DNA of 28,283 bases from Thioalkalivibrio sp. (GTDB taxonomy: Bacteria; Pseudomonadota; Gammaproteobacteria; Ectothiorhodospirales; Ectothiorhodospiraceae). Below, in pieces: positions 7,234 to 15,224 of this stretch. The stretch is from contig PULL01000127.1 of NCBI GenBank assembly GCA_003550945.1, positions 1-28,283 of the forward strand, written 5' to 3'. The notes under the pieces are model-generated. The model had not been told where the DNA came from. It searched no databases and saw only the letters and a program-made list of their open reading frames with translations. The number at the start of each line of letters is the position of its first letter. Within the stretch, counting starts at the first letter, position 1. The position numbers and the translations under genes were made by a program.

Positions 7234-8492
7234 CGGGCCGGCTCCCTGCGGATCGTCGCGCCGATCTGGCTCAGCTTCTCCTCGATGCATTCGTATCCCC
7301 GATCGATGTGGTAGATCCGGTCGACCGCCGTCTCCCCTTCGGCGACCAGGCCAGCCAGGATCAGGCTCGCCGACGCGCGCAGGTCGGTGGCCATCACGGG
7401 TGCCCCGCGCAGGCTATCGACACCGGTAACGATCGCGGTGTTGCCTTCGATGCGGATGTCGGCCCCCATGCGCTGCAGTTCCTGCGCGTGCATGAACCGG
7501 TTCTCGAACACCGTCTCGATCACAGAACCGGTGCCGGCGCCCACGGTGTTCAGGGTCATCATCTGCGCCTGCATATCGGTCGGAAACGCGGGAAACGGCG
7601 CCGTGCGAAGGTTCACGCACTTCGGCCGCCTGCTCCGCATGTCGAGCTCGATCCAGTCCGGCCCGGTGTCGATCCTGGCCCCGGCCTCAACCAGCTTCAG
7701 CAATACCGCGTCCAGCAGTTCGGGCCGGGTGTTCTTCGTGCGCACGTACCCCCGGGTCACGGCCGCGGCGACCAGGAAGGTGCCCGTCTCGATGCGATCG
7801 GGCATCACGTCGTATTCGCAGCCGGACAGCCGCTCGACGCCGGTCACCCGGATCGTGTCCGTTCCCGCGCCCTGGATCTTCGCGCCCATGCGCGATAGGA
7901 AACGCGCAAGGTCGACCACCTCGGGCTCGCGGGCGGCGTTCTCGATCAGTGTTTCCCCGTCCGCGAGGGTCGCCGCCATCAGCAGGTTTTCGGTGCCGGT
8001 GACGGTCACCTGATCGAACACGATTCTTGCGCCCTTCAGGCGGTCGGCACGCGCGTGAATGTAGCCCGCTTCCACCTCGATCTGCGCACCCATCGCCTCG
8101 AGGCCCTTCAGGTGCAGGTTCACGGGGCGGCTGCCGATCGCGCAGCCGCCGGGCAGCGAGACCTCGGCCTCGCCAAAGCGTGCCAGCAGCGGCCCGAGCA
8201 CCAGAATCGACGCGCGCATCGTCTTCACCAGGTCGTACGGGGCGACGCTCTGCGTCAACGTGGTCGGGTCCACCTCGATTCGCATGCGCTCGTTCACGGT
8301 GAGCGTGACGCCCATCCGACCGAGCAGCTCCATGGTCGTGGTCACGTCCTGCAGGTGGGGCACGTTGCCGATCACCATCGGGCTGTCGGCAAGCAGCGTT
8401 CCCGCGAGTATCGGCAGTACCGCGTTTTTGGCTCCGGATATCCAGACCTGCCCTTCCAGCGGGCGGCCACCGGTGACGATCAATTTGTCCAT
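7230..8492 (-). CDS. murA: UDP-N-acetylglucosamine 1-carboxyvinyltransferase
   Basis: A 420-residue cytoplasmic enzyme that transfers enolpyruvate from PEP to UDP-GlcNAc, the first committed step of peptidoglycan synthesis. The start MDKLIVTGGRPLEGQVWISGAKNAVLPIL is typical, with K22-N23 of the active site. The catalytic Cys is present at C117 in LPGGCAIGSRPVNLHL. This is the residue alkylated by fosfomycin, so a sensitive enzyme is expected. The start at 8492 matches the family; the frame is open to 8570 but that part has no similarity. MurA lies between mlaB and hisG, an order also seen in pseudomonads. In E. coli the BolA-like gene ibaG separates mlaB and murA; here only 111 bases lie between them, too few for it. 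Confidence 0.97.
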   Translation of the reverse strand: MDKLIVTGGRPLEGQVWISGAKNAVLPILAGTLLADSPMVIGNVPHLQDVTTTMELLGRMGVTLTVNERMRIEVDPTTLTQSVAPYDLVKTMRASILVLGPLLARFGEAEVSLPGGCAIGSRPVNLHLKGLEAMGAQIEVEAGYIHARADRLKGARIVFDQVTVTGTENLLMAATLADGETLIENAAREPEVVDLARFLSRMGAKIQGAGTDTIRVTGVERLSGCEYDVMPDRIETGTFLVAAAVTRGYVRTKNTRPELLDAVLLKLVEAGARIDTGPDWIELDMRSRRPKCVNLRTAPFPAFPTDMQAQMMTLNTVGAGTGSVIETVFENRFMHAQELQRMGADIRIEGNTAIVTGVDSLRGAPVMATDLRASASLILAGLVAEGETAVDRIYHIDRGYECIEEKLSQIGATIRREPAR

Positions 8493-8603
8493 CTGAGACT
8501 CGGAAGAGCCGCGGGATTGCCCCGAAGCGCTCGGAAACCGCTCATGGTAACCGAAATGTTGCAGCCCCACTCAAATGTGGAGCTGGAAAAAGGGGAAAGC
8601 GGA

Positions 8604-8939
8604 TCAGCCAGAGGCTGCGAGGCCGAACACCGGTTCGAGCGAGTAGAGTTGGAGGAACGGCTGCAGCTCCGCGGGGATCGCGGAAAAGTCGAGGCGCGCA
8701 CCCGCGCGCTCCCTCAGCCGCCAGACTTCGACCAGCATCGCGACACCGGCGCTGTCGATCCGCGTGACACCCGACAGATCGAGCGTCACGGCTTCCGGCA
8801 GCCCGGGCAGCAGCCTACGGGCGCTGACCATCAGGGGCGTGACAGTCGTCAGCGTGACCGGGCCGGAGAGCCTCAGCACAGACCCGTCGAGGACCAGCGC
8901 CGGGTCAGCCACGGTCCCCGTTGCCTTGCTGCGCGGCAT
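8604..8939 (-). CDS. mlaB: STAS-domain protein MlaB
   Basis: A small cytoplasmic STAS-domain protein (111 residues from the ATG) that in the Mla complex binds the ATPase MlaF and is needed for stable transporter activity. The STAS signature is DLSGVTRIDSAGVAMLVEVW, with the preceding beta strand VTL and a hydrophobic C-terminus. The start is uncertain. The ATG at 8939 overlaps mlaC by 35 bases and has no ribosome site. A GTG at 8912 would overlap by only 8 bases, has GGGGA just upstream, and still keeps the whole STAS domain (102 residues). It is the last Mla gene of the mlaFEDCB run, followed by murA after 111 bases. Confidence 0.85.
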   Translation of the reverse strand: MPRSKATGTVADPALVLDGSVLRLSGPVTLTTVTPLMVSARRLLPGLPEAVTLDLSGVTRIDSAGVAMLVEVWRLRERAGARLDFSAIPAELQPFLQLYSLEPVFGLAASG

Positions 8940-9573
8940 CGTCGATCACATCGTCGATCAGCGACCGGTCCCCCGCCTCGAGACGGGCGATCAACGCATC
9001 CAGGCCGTGCCGGCCGATCTCGGTATTGAAACTCGTACGGAAATTGCCGACGAAGCTCAGACCCTCCGCTTCCACGTCGAACACCTTCCACTCGCCGTCC
9101 ACCGGGCGCAAACGGTAATTCACAACGAGATTGGGCTGCCCCCTGCCGACCTCGATTTCCGTGGCGACCACCGCCATTCGATCGTCCTGCCGGGACCGCC
9201 GCGGGATCACCACGACGCGCCGGTCAAGGTAGTCGGCGAGACGCACCCCGTAGGCATTCAGCAGGGTATTGCGGAAGGCCTCGGTGAAACGGCGCCGCTG
9301 CTCGGGAGTGGCGTCGCGCCAGTGCCGCGCGAGAATCAGCCGGGCCATCCCCTCGATGTCCACCAGCGGCAGAATTTCGTCCTCGATCACCTGCAGCACG
9401 AAATCCGGGTCGGTCTGTGCCCTTTCCTCGTCGGCCCTCAGCGTCTCGAGCACCCGCTGGATTGCGCCTTCCACCAGTTCCTTGGGCTCCGCAGCCTGCA
9501 GCGGAGCCGCGCCCAGAACGAACGCGAACAACAGCAGCATGCCTGCCAGCACGGAGTGAATTCTTGCCTTCAT
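8905..9573 (-). CDS. mlaC: Periplasmic phospholipid-binding protein MlaC
   Basis: A 222-residue secreted protein that carries phospholipid between the outer-membrane MlaA-porin complex and the inner-membrane MlaFEDB complex. The N-terminus (MKARIHSVLAGMLLLFAFVLGAAPLQAAEP) is a clear Sec signal peptide with likely cleavage after AQA or nearby. The mature part shows the Tol-Tol-Ttg2D/MlaC pattern: LARHWRDATPEQRRRFTEAFRNTLLNAYG, then a VVVIPRR strand and the VNYRLRPVDGEWKVFDVEAEGLSFVGNFRTSF core. The start at 9573 is chosen because AGGA precedes it and the signal peptide begins there; an in-frame ATG eight codons upstream has no ribosome site. Confidence 0.94.
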   Translation of the reverse strand: MKARIHSVLAGMLLLFAFVLGAAPLQAAEPKELVEGAIQRVLETLRADEERAQTDPDFVLQVIEDEILPLVDIEGMARLILARHWRDATPEQRRRFTEAFRNTLLNAYGVRLADYLDRRVVVIPRRSRQDDRMAVVATEIEVGRGQPNLVVNYRLRPVDGEWKVFDVEAEGLSFVGNFRTSFNTEIGRHGLDALIARLEAGDRSLIDDVIDDAAQQGNGDRG

Positions 9574-9624
9574 GTCGATCCTGCCTTGGTATGTCATCTT
9601 GTGACCGGGGGCCGATCCGGCCGT

Positions 9625-10083
9625 TCAATCGCCGGAGAAGTTCGTCAGCACGCGGCCAATCATGTTTTCCAGCACCAGCGCGGACTGGGTGAACAGGATT
9701 TCGTCCCCGTGTTGCAAGGATTCGAAGTCGCCGCCGGGTTCCAGCGCGATGTATTGCTCGCCCAGCAGGCCGGCGGTGAAAATGCTGGCCTGGGTGTCCA
9801 TGGGCAGGAAATCGGTACCCGACTGGATCGCGAGTGTCACACGTGCCTGAAACCGGTCGGGATCGTAGGCGATCCGGGACACGCGGCCAACACGCACCCC
9901 CGAAACCGTGACCGGCGCGCGCACCTTCAGGCCACCGATGTGGTCGAAATACGCGTACACCTCGAAGGTGTCACGGTCCCGGTATTCGGCGATGTTGCTG
10001 ACCTGGATCGCCAGGTAGAACAGCGCCGCGATGCCAAGCAGCACGAACAGGCCCACCGACACTTCCAGATACCGCAGATTCAT
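9625..10083 (-). CDS. mlaD: MCE-domain protein MlaD
   Basis: A 152-residue inner-membrane anchored substrate-binding subunit of the Mla phospholipid transporter. One membrane helix (about residues 7-27, VSVGLFVLLGIAALFYLAIQV) precedes a single MCE domain (about 38-118) with the typical GLKVRAPVTVSGVRVGRVSRIAYD and ASIFTAGLLGEQYIALEPGG blocks. By family knowledge it forms a hexameric ring on MlaE in the periplasm. The C-terminal helical tail is short compared with the 183-residue E. coli protein. It lies between mlaE (41-base gap) and mlaC (51-base gap). Confidence 0.95.
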   Translation of the reverse strand: MNLRYLEVSVGLFVLLGIAALFYLAIQVSNIAEYRDRDTFEVYAYFDHIGGLKVRAPVTVSGVRVGRVSRIAYDPDRFQARVTLAIQSGTDFLPMDTQASIFTAGLLGEQYIALEPGGDFESLQHGDEILFTQSALVLENMIGRVLTNFSGD

Positions 10084-10124
10084 GGTTTTTCCTCTCGATC
10101 ACTCGGCCGCACCACGGCGACCGG

Positions 10125-10901
10125 TCAGGTGAACATCATGCCGGTCAGTACGAAGTCGAGCCCCAGCACCGCCAGCGCCGACATCACCACGGTCTGGGTG
10201 GTCGCCCTCGAGATGCCCTCGGAGGTCGGCTCGGCGTCGAAACCCTGAAATACCGCAATCCAGGTGACCACGAACCCGAACACGATGCTCTTGATCACGC
10301 CGGAGACCACGTCCTCGCGCCAATCCGTGACCGCCTGCATCTGCGAGAAATAGGCCCCGCTGTCCACACCCAGCAGACCCCCCCCGACGATGTATCCGCC
10401 GATCACGCCCACCGCGCTGAAGATCGCCGCGAGCAGCGGCATCGACAGAAAGCCGGCGAAGAAGCGCGGCGCGAACACGCGGCGATACGGGTCCACCGCC
10501 ATCATTTCCATCGCCGAGAGCTGCTCGGTGGTCTTCATCAGCCCGATTTCGGCCGTCAGCGCGGAACCGGCCCGGCCCGCAAACAGCAGAGCGGTAACCA
10601 CCGGTCCCAGTTCGCGCACCAGCGCCAGCGCCACTGCGCCGCCGAGAGCCTCCGCGGCGCCGAATCTCACCAGGGTAATGTAACCCTGGTAACCCAGCAC
10701 CATCCCAACGAAAAGCCCCGAGACGGCAATGATCAGCAGCGAACGCACGCCGACCGAATAAATCTCGGCAAACGTCAGCCGATACCGGCGTACCACCGCG
10801 TCCTGGCTCCGCAGCACCCGGAGCAGAAAGATCGACGCGCGCCCGAGCACAGACAGCCAGCGCAGACCGGCGCGCCCCAGATTCGCAAGGGCGTCAATCA
10901 T
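10125..10901 (-). CDS. mlaE: ABC transporter permease MlaE
   Basis: A 258-residue permease of the Mla phospholipid ABC transporter, with the hydrophobic segments of the MlaE family. Family blocks include RSLLIIAVSGLFVGMVLGYQGY, the ALALVRELGPVVTALLFAGRAGSALTAEIG coupling region, EQLSAMEMMAVDPYRRVFAPRFFAGFLSMPLL, and a C-terminal GISRATTQTVVMSALAVLGLDFVLTGMMF helix. The start ATG at 10901 has GGGAG seven bases upstream and overlaps the end of mlaF by 8 bases. The frame is open to 10973, but only by running back into mlaF. Confidence 0.95.
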   Translation of the reverse strand: MIDALANLGRAGLRWLSVLGRASIFLLRVLRSQDAVVRRYRLTFAEIYSVGVRSLLIIAVSGLFVGMVLGYQGYITLVRFGAAEALGGAVALALVRELGPVVTALLFAGRAGSALTAEIGLMKTTEQLSAMEMMAVDPYRRVFAPRFFAGFLSMPLLAAIFSAVGVIGGYIVGGGLLGVDSGAYFSQMQAVTDWREDVVSGVIKSIVFGFVVTWIAVFQGFDAEPTSEGISRATTQTVVMSALAVLGLDFVLTGMMFT

Positions 10902-11727
10902 TACGGGACTCCCGGCCGCGCACCAGATCGTCGCGGTAACTGTCGCCAGGGTAATGGAACGGCACAGGGCCATCCGGGCGCCCCTCGAGGAACTGCTTGC
11001 TCCAGGCCGACATGCCTGCCCGCACCTGCTCGACTGTTCCGGCGTCCATCACGCGCCCCTCGGCGATCAGCACGACCTGGTCCGAGATGTCCATCGCCTC
11101 CACCACGTCATGCGTCACCAGCACGCTGGTCAACCCCAGGGTGCGGTTGGTGCGCTGGATCAGCGTAACGATCTGCCCCATGGTGATGGGATCGAGACCG
11201 GCGAAGGGCTCGTCGTAAAGAATCATGTCGGGATCCAGCGCGATCGCGCGGGCCAGTGCAACACGCCGCGCCATGCCACCCGAAAGTTGCGACGGACTCA
11301 GGTCACGCGCGGCCCGCAGGCCCACCGCCTCCAGCTTCATCAACACCAGATTGCGGATCAGCTCTTCCGGAAGATCCGTGTGTTCGCGCAGCGGAAAGGC
11401 CACGTTCTCGAAGACGTTCAGATCGGTCAGCAGCGCACCCGTCTGGAACAGCATGCCCATGCGCTTGCGCAGCGCGTACAGGCGCCGGGTCGACAGGCGC
11501 GCGACCTCCTCGCCGTCGACCCAGATCCGCCCGCTGTCCGGCCGGAGCTGGCCGCCAATCAGGCGCAGCAGCGTCGTCTTGCCGGTACCGCTCGGACCCA
11601 TCACGGTCGTCACGCGCCCGCGCGGCACAGTCAGCGAGAGACCGTCGAAGATCAGCTTGCGGCCCCGCCGGAACACGAGGTCTTCGACCACCACGTGCGG
11701 CGTATCGGCGACCCGCTCTTCGTTCAC
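10894..11727 (-). CDS. mlaF: ABC transporter ATP-binding protein MlaF
   Basis: A 277-residue ATPase that drives the Mla phospholipid transporter. Walker A is GPSGTGKT (44-51), the Q-loop glutamine is Q95, the signature is LSGGM (148-152), Walker B ends in ILYDEP (D172-E173) and the switch histidine is H206 in VLVTHDV. The LSGGMARRVALARAIALDP form is typical of MlaF. A GTG start at 11727 is proposed (MNEERVADTPHVVVEDL), with AGGGG about ten bases upstream; the frame is open to 11814 without family similarity. It begins the mlaFEDCB run, 97 bases after the DUF72-like gene on the same strand. Confidence 0.95.
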   Translation of the reverse strand: MNEERVADTPHVVVEDLVFRRGRKLIFDGLSLTVPRGRVTTVMGPSGTGKTTLLRLIGGQLRPDSGRIWVDGEEVARLSTRRLYALRKRMGMLFQTGALLTDLNVFENVAFPLREHTDLPEELIRNLVLMKLEAVGLRAARDLSPSQLSGGMARRVALARAIALDPDMILYDEPFAGLDPITMGQIVTLIQRTNRTLGLTSVLVTHDVVEAMDISDQVVLIAEGRVMDAGTVEQVRAGMSAWSKQFLEGRPDGPVPFHYPGDSYRDDLVRGRESRND

Positions 11728-11824
11728 GTTGCACCCACCCCTGCCCGAATCGAGCCGGACAGTCTGAGAGCGCCCCGATTCCGCGTCAACTCGTTGAACG
11801 CGCGCCCGGAGCAAGGCCCGCGCA

Positions 11825-12430
11825 TCAGGGCTGCCTCCATGCGAGACCGCTCAGGCGAAGAATCGTCTGTGCCTGGTCGAGTTCGTCCGGGCCCGTGCGC
11901 AGGAATACGAGCACATCCCGAGCCGAAGCGGTGGCGGCGTGCACCGCCTCGAGCAACCCACGCCATTGCCGGGGGTCGAGACCCGTTTCCGGGTCCAGCA
12001 CCAGCACCGTCGCCTGCCCGCTGGCGAAGGCCAGCGCGGACCGCACGTCCGCAAACACCGGATCCGGCATCCGGCGGAACACCTGCGAGGGCTGCAGCTG
12101 CGCCGGGACATCGGCCGCCGCATCCGGAAACAGGAGACCGCCGAGGCGCGCACCGAAGCGGGAGGCGAGCTCCAGGCCTTCGTTGCCGCAGCCGTCCGGG
12201 ACCTGGAAGTAAAGCCGCAGACCGTCCGGCGCCTCATCCAGCCAGCGGCGGTCCTCGAGCCAGGTCTGCCAGGCGTGGGCCGGCACCAGCAGTTCGCGCC
12301 AGAAATGGGCGTAGTAGGCGAGCACCCAGTCTGAGGGCAGATCCTCGGGGTAGAAGGATTTCCAGGCGGGGCTCGCATGGTCCTGGACCGCTGCCAGGCG
12401 AAAGCGGCTGGAAGGGGCTTCCGGGGACAT
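11825..12430 (-). CDS. Uncharacterised protein, DUF72/YecE-like N-terminus
   Basis: A 201-residue protein of unknown function. Residues 20-80 (SPAWKSFYPEDLPSDWVLAY and onward to RLYFQVPDG) follow the pattern of the DUF72/YecE family: Trp, then FYPEDLP, Trp, a YYA motif, a Val-Pro, repeated tryptophans, and a final strand ending in F-x-VP. The remainder is divergent and shorter than the usual 240-290 residues of DUF72 proteins. It has no signal peptide or membrane helix, so it is probably cytoplasmic. The ATG at 12430 has AGGAG eight bases upstream. It lies head-to-head with kdsD and 97 bases before mlaF, so it may be the first gene of the Mla operon. Family assignment is by eye and tentative. 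Confidence 0.6.
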   Translation of the reverse strand: MSPEAPSSRFRLAAVQDHASPAWKSFYPEDLPSDWVLAYYAHFWRELLVPAHAWQTWLEDRRWLDEAPDGLRLYFQVPDGCGNEGLELASRFGARLGGLLFPDAAADVPAQLQPSQVFRRMPDPVFADVRSALAFASGQATVLVLDPETGLDPRQWRGLLEAVHAATASARDVLVFLRTGPDELDQAQTILRLSGLAWRQP

Positions 12431-12609
12431 CACCGGGTCTCCTGAGATCACGCGGTTCGGATGCTATCCCTTCCGCCCGGAGACGGGAAGCCCGCGCCCG
12501 CCGAACACCGACCCGAGCGAGTCCTGCGCCGGCCGATTGTTGCCCGGGCGCTGGAAACTGGGCGGTCGATACGGGATTATCCACCTTTGCCCGGATTGCC
12601 CAAGGCTCC
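12431..12609. promoter_or_regulatory. Divergent intergenic region upstream of kdsD and the DUF72-like gene
   Basis: These 179 bases separate the minus-strand DUF72-like/mla run from the plus-strand kdsD-lpt operon, so promoters for both should lie here. A ribosome site (AGGAG) belongs to the minus-strand gene and a modest AAGG to kdsD. No convincing -35/-10 pair or sigma-54 (GG-N10-GC) site was recognised on either strand. Confidence 0.4.
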
Positions 12610-13602
12610 ATGGACCATCGCCCGATGACCCTTGACCCCGACAACACCCGCGGCCTCGCACTGGCGGTCATCGCCACCGAAGCGGAGGCGGTGGCGGCAC
12701 TCGCCGAGCGCATCGATGCGCAGTTTCTCGCCGCCTGCGAACACATCCTCGCCTGCCGGGGCCGGGTCGTGGTGACCGGCATGGGCAAGTCCGGGCACAT
12801 CGGTGGGAAGCTTGCCGCCACGCTGGCGTCCACCGGCACGCCTGCGTTCTTCGTGCACCCGGGGGAAGCAAGCCACGGCGACCTTGGGATGATTACCCGG
12901 GACGACACGGTGATCGCGCTCTCGAATTCCGGCGAAACCGACGAGGTGCTGACCATCCTGCCGATCATTCGCCGCCTGGGCGTGCCGCTGATCGCGTTGA
13001 CGGGTAACCCGGGGTCGCGTCTGGCCCAGGAGGCGTCGGTGCACCTGGACGTAAGCGTCGCGCGCGAGGCCTGCCCGCTCGGTCTGGCCCCAACCTCCAG
13101 CACCACGGCCACTCTGGCGATGGGCGATGCACTGGCCGTCGCGGTGCTCGACGCGCGCGGATTCACCGCGGACGACTTTGCCCGCTCGCACCCCGGCGGC
13201 CGACTGGGACGCCGCCTGCTGATCCACGTCGGAGACATCATGCGCACCGGGGAAGCGATGCCCTGCATCCACGCCCAGGCCCTGCTCCGCGACGCCTTGC
13301 TGGAAATCTCGCGCAAGGGGCTGGGCATGGTGGTCGTCTGCGACGATGCGGGCCAGATCGAAGGCGTGTTCACCGACGGCGACCTGCGCCGGACACTGGA
13401 CCGCGGGCTCGACCTGCACCGGCTGACCATTGGCGAGGTAATGACCCGGGACGGCGTCAGGGCGCGGCCGGACTGGCTGGCGGTCGAGGCCCTGGAATTA
13501 ATGGAGAGCCGCCGGATCAACGCGCTGCCGGTGGTGGATGACGAGGCGCGGCTGGTGGGCGCGCTGAACATGCACGACCTGCTGCGCGCGGGGGTGGCCT
13601 GA
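12610..13602 (+). CDS. kdsD: D-arabinose 5-phosphate isomerase
   Basis: A 330-residue enzyme that interconverts ribulose 5-phosphate and arabinose 5-phosphate, the first step toward Kdo for LPS. An N-terminal SIS sugar-isomerase domain (about 40-190) contains VVTGMGKSGHIGGKLAATLASTGTPAFFVHPGEASHGDLG-type blocks and the ALSNSGETDE loop. Two CBS domains follow (about 210-330), with VFTDGDLRRTL and the MESRRINALPVVD repeat. The SHPGGRLGRRLL linker is a family hallmark. The ATG at 12610 has AAGG upstream; another in-frame ATG five codons on (12625) is possible. The gene starts the kdsD-kdsC-lptCAB operon and its stop overlaps the kdsC start by one base (TGATG). Confidence 0.96.
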   Translation: MDHRPMTLDPDNTRGLALAVIATEAEAVAALAERIDAQFLAACEHILACRGRVVVTGMGKSGHIGGKLAATLASTGTPAFFVHPGEASHGDLGMITRDDTVIALSNSGETDEVLTILPIIRRLGVPLIALTGNPGSRLAQEASVHLDVSVAREACPLGLAPTSSTTATLAMGDALAVAVLDARGFTADDFARSHPGGRLGRRLLIHVGDIMRTGEAMPCIHAQALLRDALLEISRKGLGMVVVCDDAGQIEGVFTDGDLRRTLDRGLDLHRLTIGEVMTRDGVRARPDWLAVEALELMESRRINALPVVDDEARLVGALNMHDLLRAGVA

Positions 13603-14141
13603 TGCCAATGGAGCCCGGGAAGCTTCTGCGGCTGCAGCGGGAGATCCGACTGCTGATCCTCGATGTGGACGGCGTACTGACGGACGGCAGCCTGTTCCTG
13701 GGCGACGCCGGCGAACAGTACAAGGCCTTTCACAGCCGCGACGGACACGGAATCCGGATGGCCCAGCAAGGCGGGCTGGAAGTGGCGATCCTGACCGGTC
13801 GGAATTCCGAGGTGGTGGTGCACCGGATGCGTGACCTCGGTGTACGCCATCTGCTACAGGGTCGGCGGGAAAAGGGCGGGGCCCTGGAAGAACTGCTGAA
13901 CCAAACCGGCTTTGCCCCAGAACAGAGCGCGTTCGTCGGTGATGACATCGTCGACCTGCCCGCAATGCGCCGGGTTGCACTCGGCATCGCGGTCGCGGAT
14001 GCCCACCCGCTGGTGCTGGAGCACGCGGACTGGCACACGCAGGCGGCGGGCGGTCGTGGCGCAGTCCGCGAGGTCTGCGAGACCCTGCTCGCCGCACAGG
14101 GTCGACTGGAGAGCATTCTCCGTGCCTACCTCGAATCCTGA
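13602..14141 (+). CDS. kdsC: KDO-8-phosphate phosphatase
   Basis: A 179-residue HAD-superfamily phosphatase that removes phosphate from Kdo-8-phosphate to give free Kdo. Catalytic aspartates D21 and D23 lie in LLILDVDGVLTDGS, followed by the FHSRDGHGIRMAQQGGLEVAILTGRNSEVV block that characterises KdsC. The last HAD motif is FVGDDIVDLPAMRRVALGIAVADAHP. There is no cap domain, matching the tetrameric class C0 fold. It starts on the last base of kdsD and its 3' end overlaps lptC by 20 bases. Confidence 0.96.
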   Translation: MPMEPGKLLRLQREIRLLILDVDGVLTDGSLFLGDAGEQYKAFHSRDGHGIRMAQQGGLEVAILTGRNSEVVVHRMRDLGVRHLLQGRREKGGALEELLNQTGFAPEQSAFVGDDIVDLPAMRRVALGIAVADAHPLVLEHADWHTQAAGGRGAVREVCETLLAAQGRLESILRAYLES

Positions 14142-14724
14142 ACGGGCCTCGCGACCGGCCCGCAGTCCGGGCCCTTCAACCGGCGTGCGCCGCGCGCTGC
14201 TGACGCTGGCAGCGATCTGGGGCCTTTATCCGGCGGTGCTGCCCGCACTCGAGTCCGGCGCTCAGTTCGACATCCTCGGATTCACCTTGCGCATCACCAA
14301 CGCCGACGGGGAGATCACGCACGTGCTGCAGGGGGAGCGCATGCAGCAGTTCGACGAACTGGGGGTGCAGCACACCGAGAAGCCGCGCCTGGAGCTGATG
14401 ACCGACGGCCGGCTGGACTGGATCTGGACCGCGCCCGCTGCAGTCCACTACCCGGCCGAGCAGCGCCTGCAGCTGATCGGGATCACCGAGGGGCTGCAGT
14501 TGCCCGGACCCACGAATCCGCGCACGGACATCGAGACTTCGGACGTCACCATCCTCACCGGAACCCGCGAGGTGATCACAGACGCCCGGGCGACGCTGCT
14601 GCGCCCCGGCCTGTTCATGACCGGGATCGGCATGTACGCCGATGTATCGGCCGAGGTCATCGAGCTCAAAAGCGAGGTCGATACGGTCTATTCTCCGGAC
14701 GAAACACAGGAAGATTCGCCATGA
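14122..14724 (+). CDS. lptC: LPS export protein LptC
   Basis: A 200-residue bitopic protein that links the LptBFG transporter to periplasmic LptA in the LPS bridge. After a basic N-terminus, one membrane helix (about 28-45, ALLTLAAIWGLYPAVLPAL) leads into a beta-jellyroll domain. The domain contains YTLRITNADGEI-type strands, LMTDGRLDWIWTAPAAVHYPAEQRLQLIG, and the C-terminal TSDVTILTGTREVITDARATLLRPGLFMTGIGMYADV pattern of the family. A GTG start at 14122 is preferred, with GGAGAG eight bases upstream; this places the first 20 bases inside the end of kdsC. It ends with an ATGA overlap into lptA. Confidence 0.9.
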   Translation: MPTSNPERASRPARSPGPSTGVRRALLTLAAIWGLYPAVLPALESGAQFDILGFTLRITNADGEITHVLQGERMQQFDELGVQHTEKPRLELMTDGRLDWIWTAPAAVHYPAEQRLQLIGITEGLQLPGPTNPRTDIETSDVTILTGTREVITDARATLLRPGLFMTGIGMYADVSAEVIELKSEVDTVYSPDETQEDSP

Positions 14725-15224
14725 CAGATCGCAGCTCCCTCGCACGCATCACCCGCGTTGCAGCGTTCGGGCTTTTCCTCGCCTGCCTTCCGATGATGCT
14801 GACGGCACAGGTGCCCGCCCTGCCGGTTCAGATCAGCGCGGACTGGGCGGAAATGGACGATCGCCGGGGGATCGGCACCTACACCGGAAACGTGGTCGTC
14901 ACCCGCGGCGACATGACGCTCTGGGCCGACAGGATCGTGATCCACGCCCCCGAACGGCGCCCTGCCCGGATCGAAGCGGAAGGCAACCCGGTCCGCGCCG
15001 AAGCTCCGGACCTGGACAACCAGCCACGCGTGGCCACCGCGCTGCGCATGGAATACAGCATCGCGGACGACGTGTTGCTGCTGCTGCGCGAGGCACGGGT
15101 GCAGACGGCCACGGAAGATGCGCGCGGAGACCGCATCAGCTACGACCTCACGCAGGATATCATCCGGATCGAGGGCACGCCGACCGAACGCGTCCAGATC
15201 ATCATCCAGCCGAGACCGGAATGA
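14721..15224 (+). CDS. lptA: LPS transport periplasmic protein LptA
   Basis: A 167-residue periplasmic protein that polymerises into the beta-jellyroll bridge carrying LPS to the outer membrane. A signal peptide (about residues 1-30, ending LTAQVPA) precedes the LptA/OstA domain: LPVQISADWAEMDDRRGIGTYTGNVVVTRGDMTLWADRIVI, then a YSIADDVLLLLREARV strand and RISYDLTQDIIRIEG. It starts by ATGA overlap with lptC and ends by ATGA overlap with lptB, so expression of the three is coupled. Confidence 0.95.
   Translation: MTDRSSLARITRVAAFGLFLACLPMMLTAQVPALPVQISADWAEMDDRRGIGTYTGNVVVTRGDMTLWADRIVIHAPERRPARIEAEGNPVRAEAPDLDNQPRVATALRMEYSIADDVLLLLREARVQTATEDARGDRISYDLTQDIIRIEGTPTERVQIIIQPRPE

Noticed and set aside
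7215..7300. Possible histidine leader peptide or attenuator before hisG
   Set aside because: hisG overlaps or directly abuts the murA stop, leaving no leader, and no run of His codons with a terminator hairpin is present.
12234..13850. Minus-strand open frame of 538 codons across kdsD
   Set aside because: It is antisense to kdsD and kdsC, which have full catalytic motifs; the frame is Ser/Arg-rich and lacks a ribosome site.
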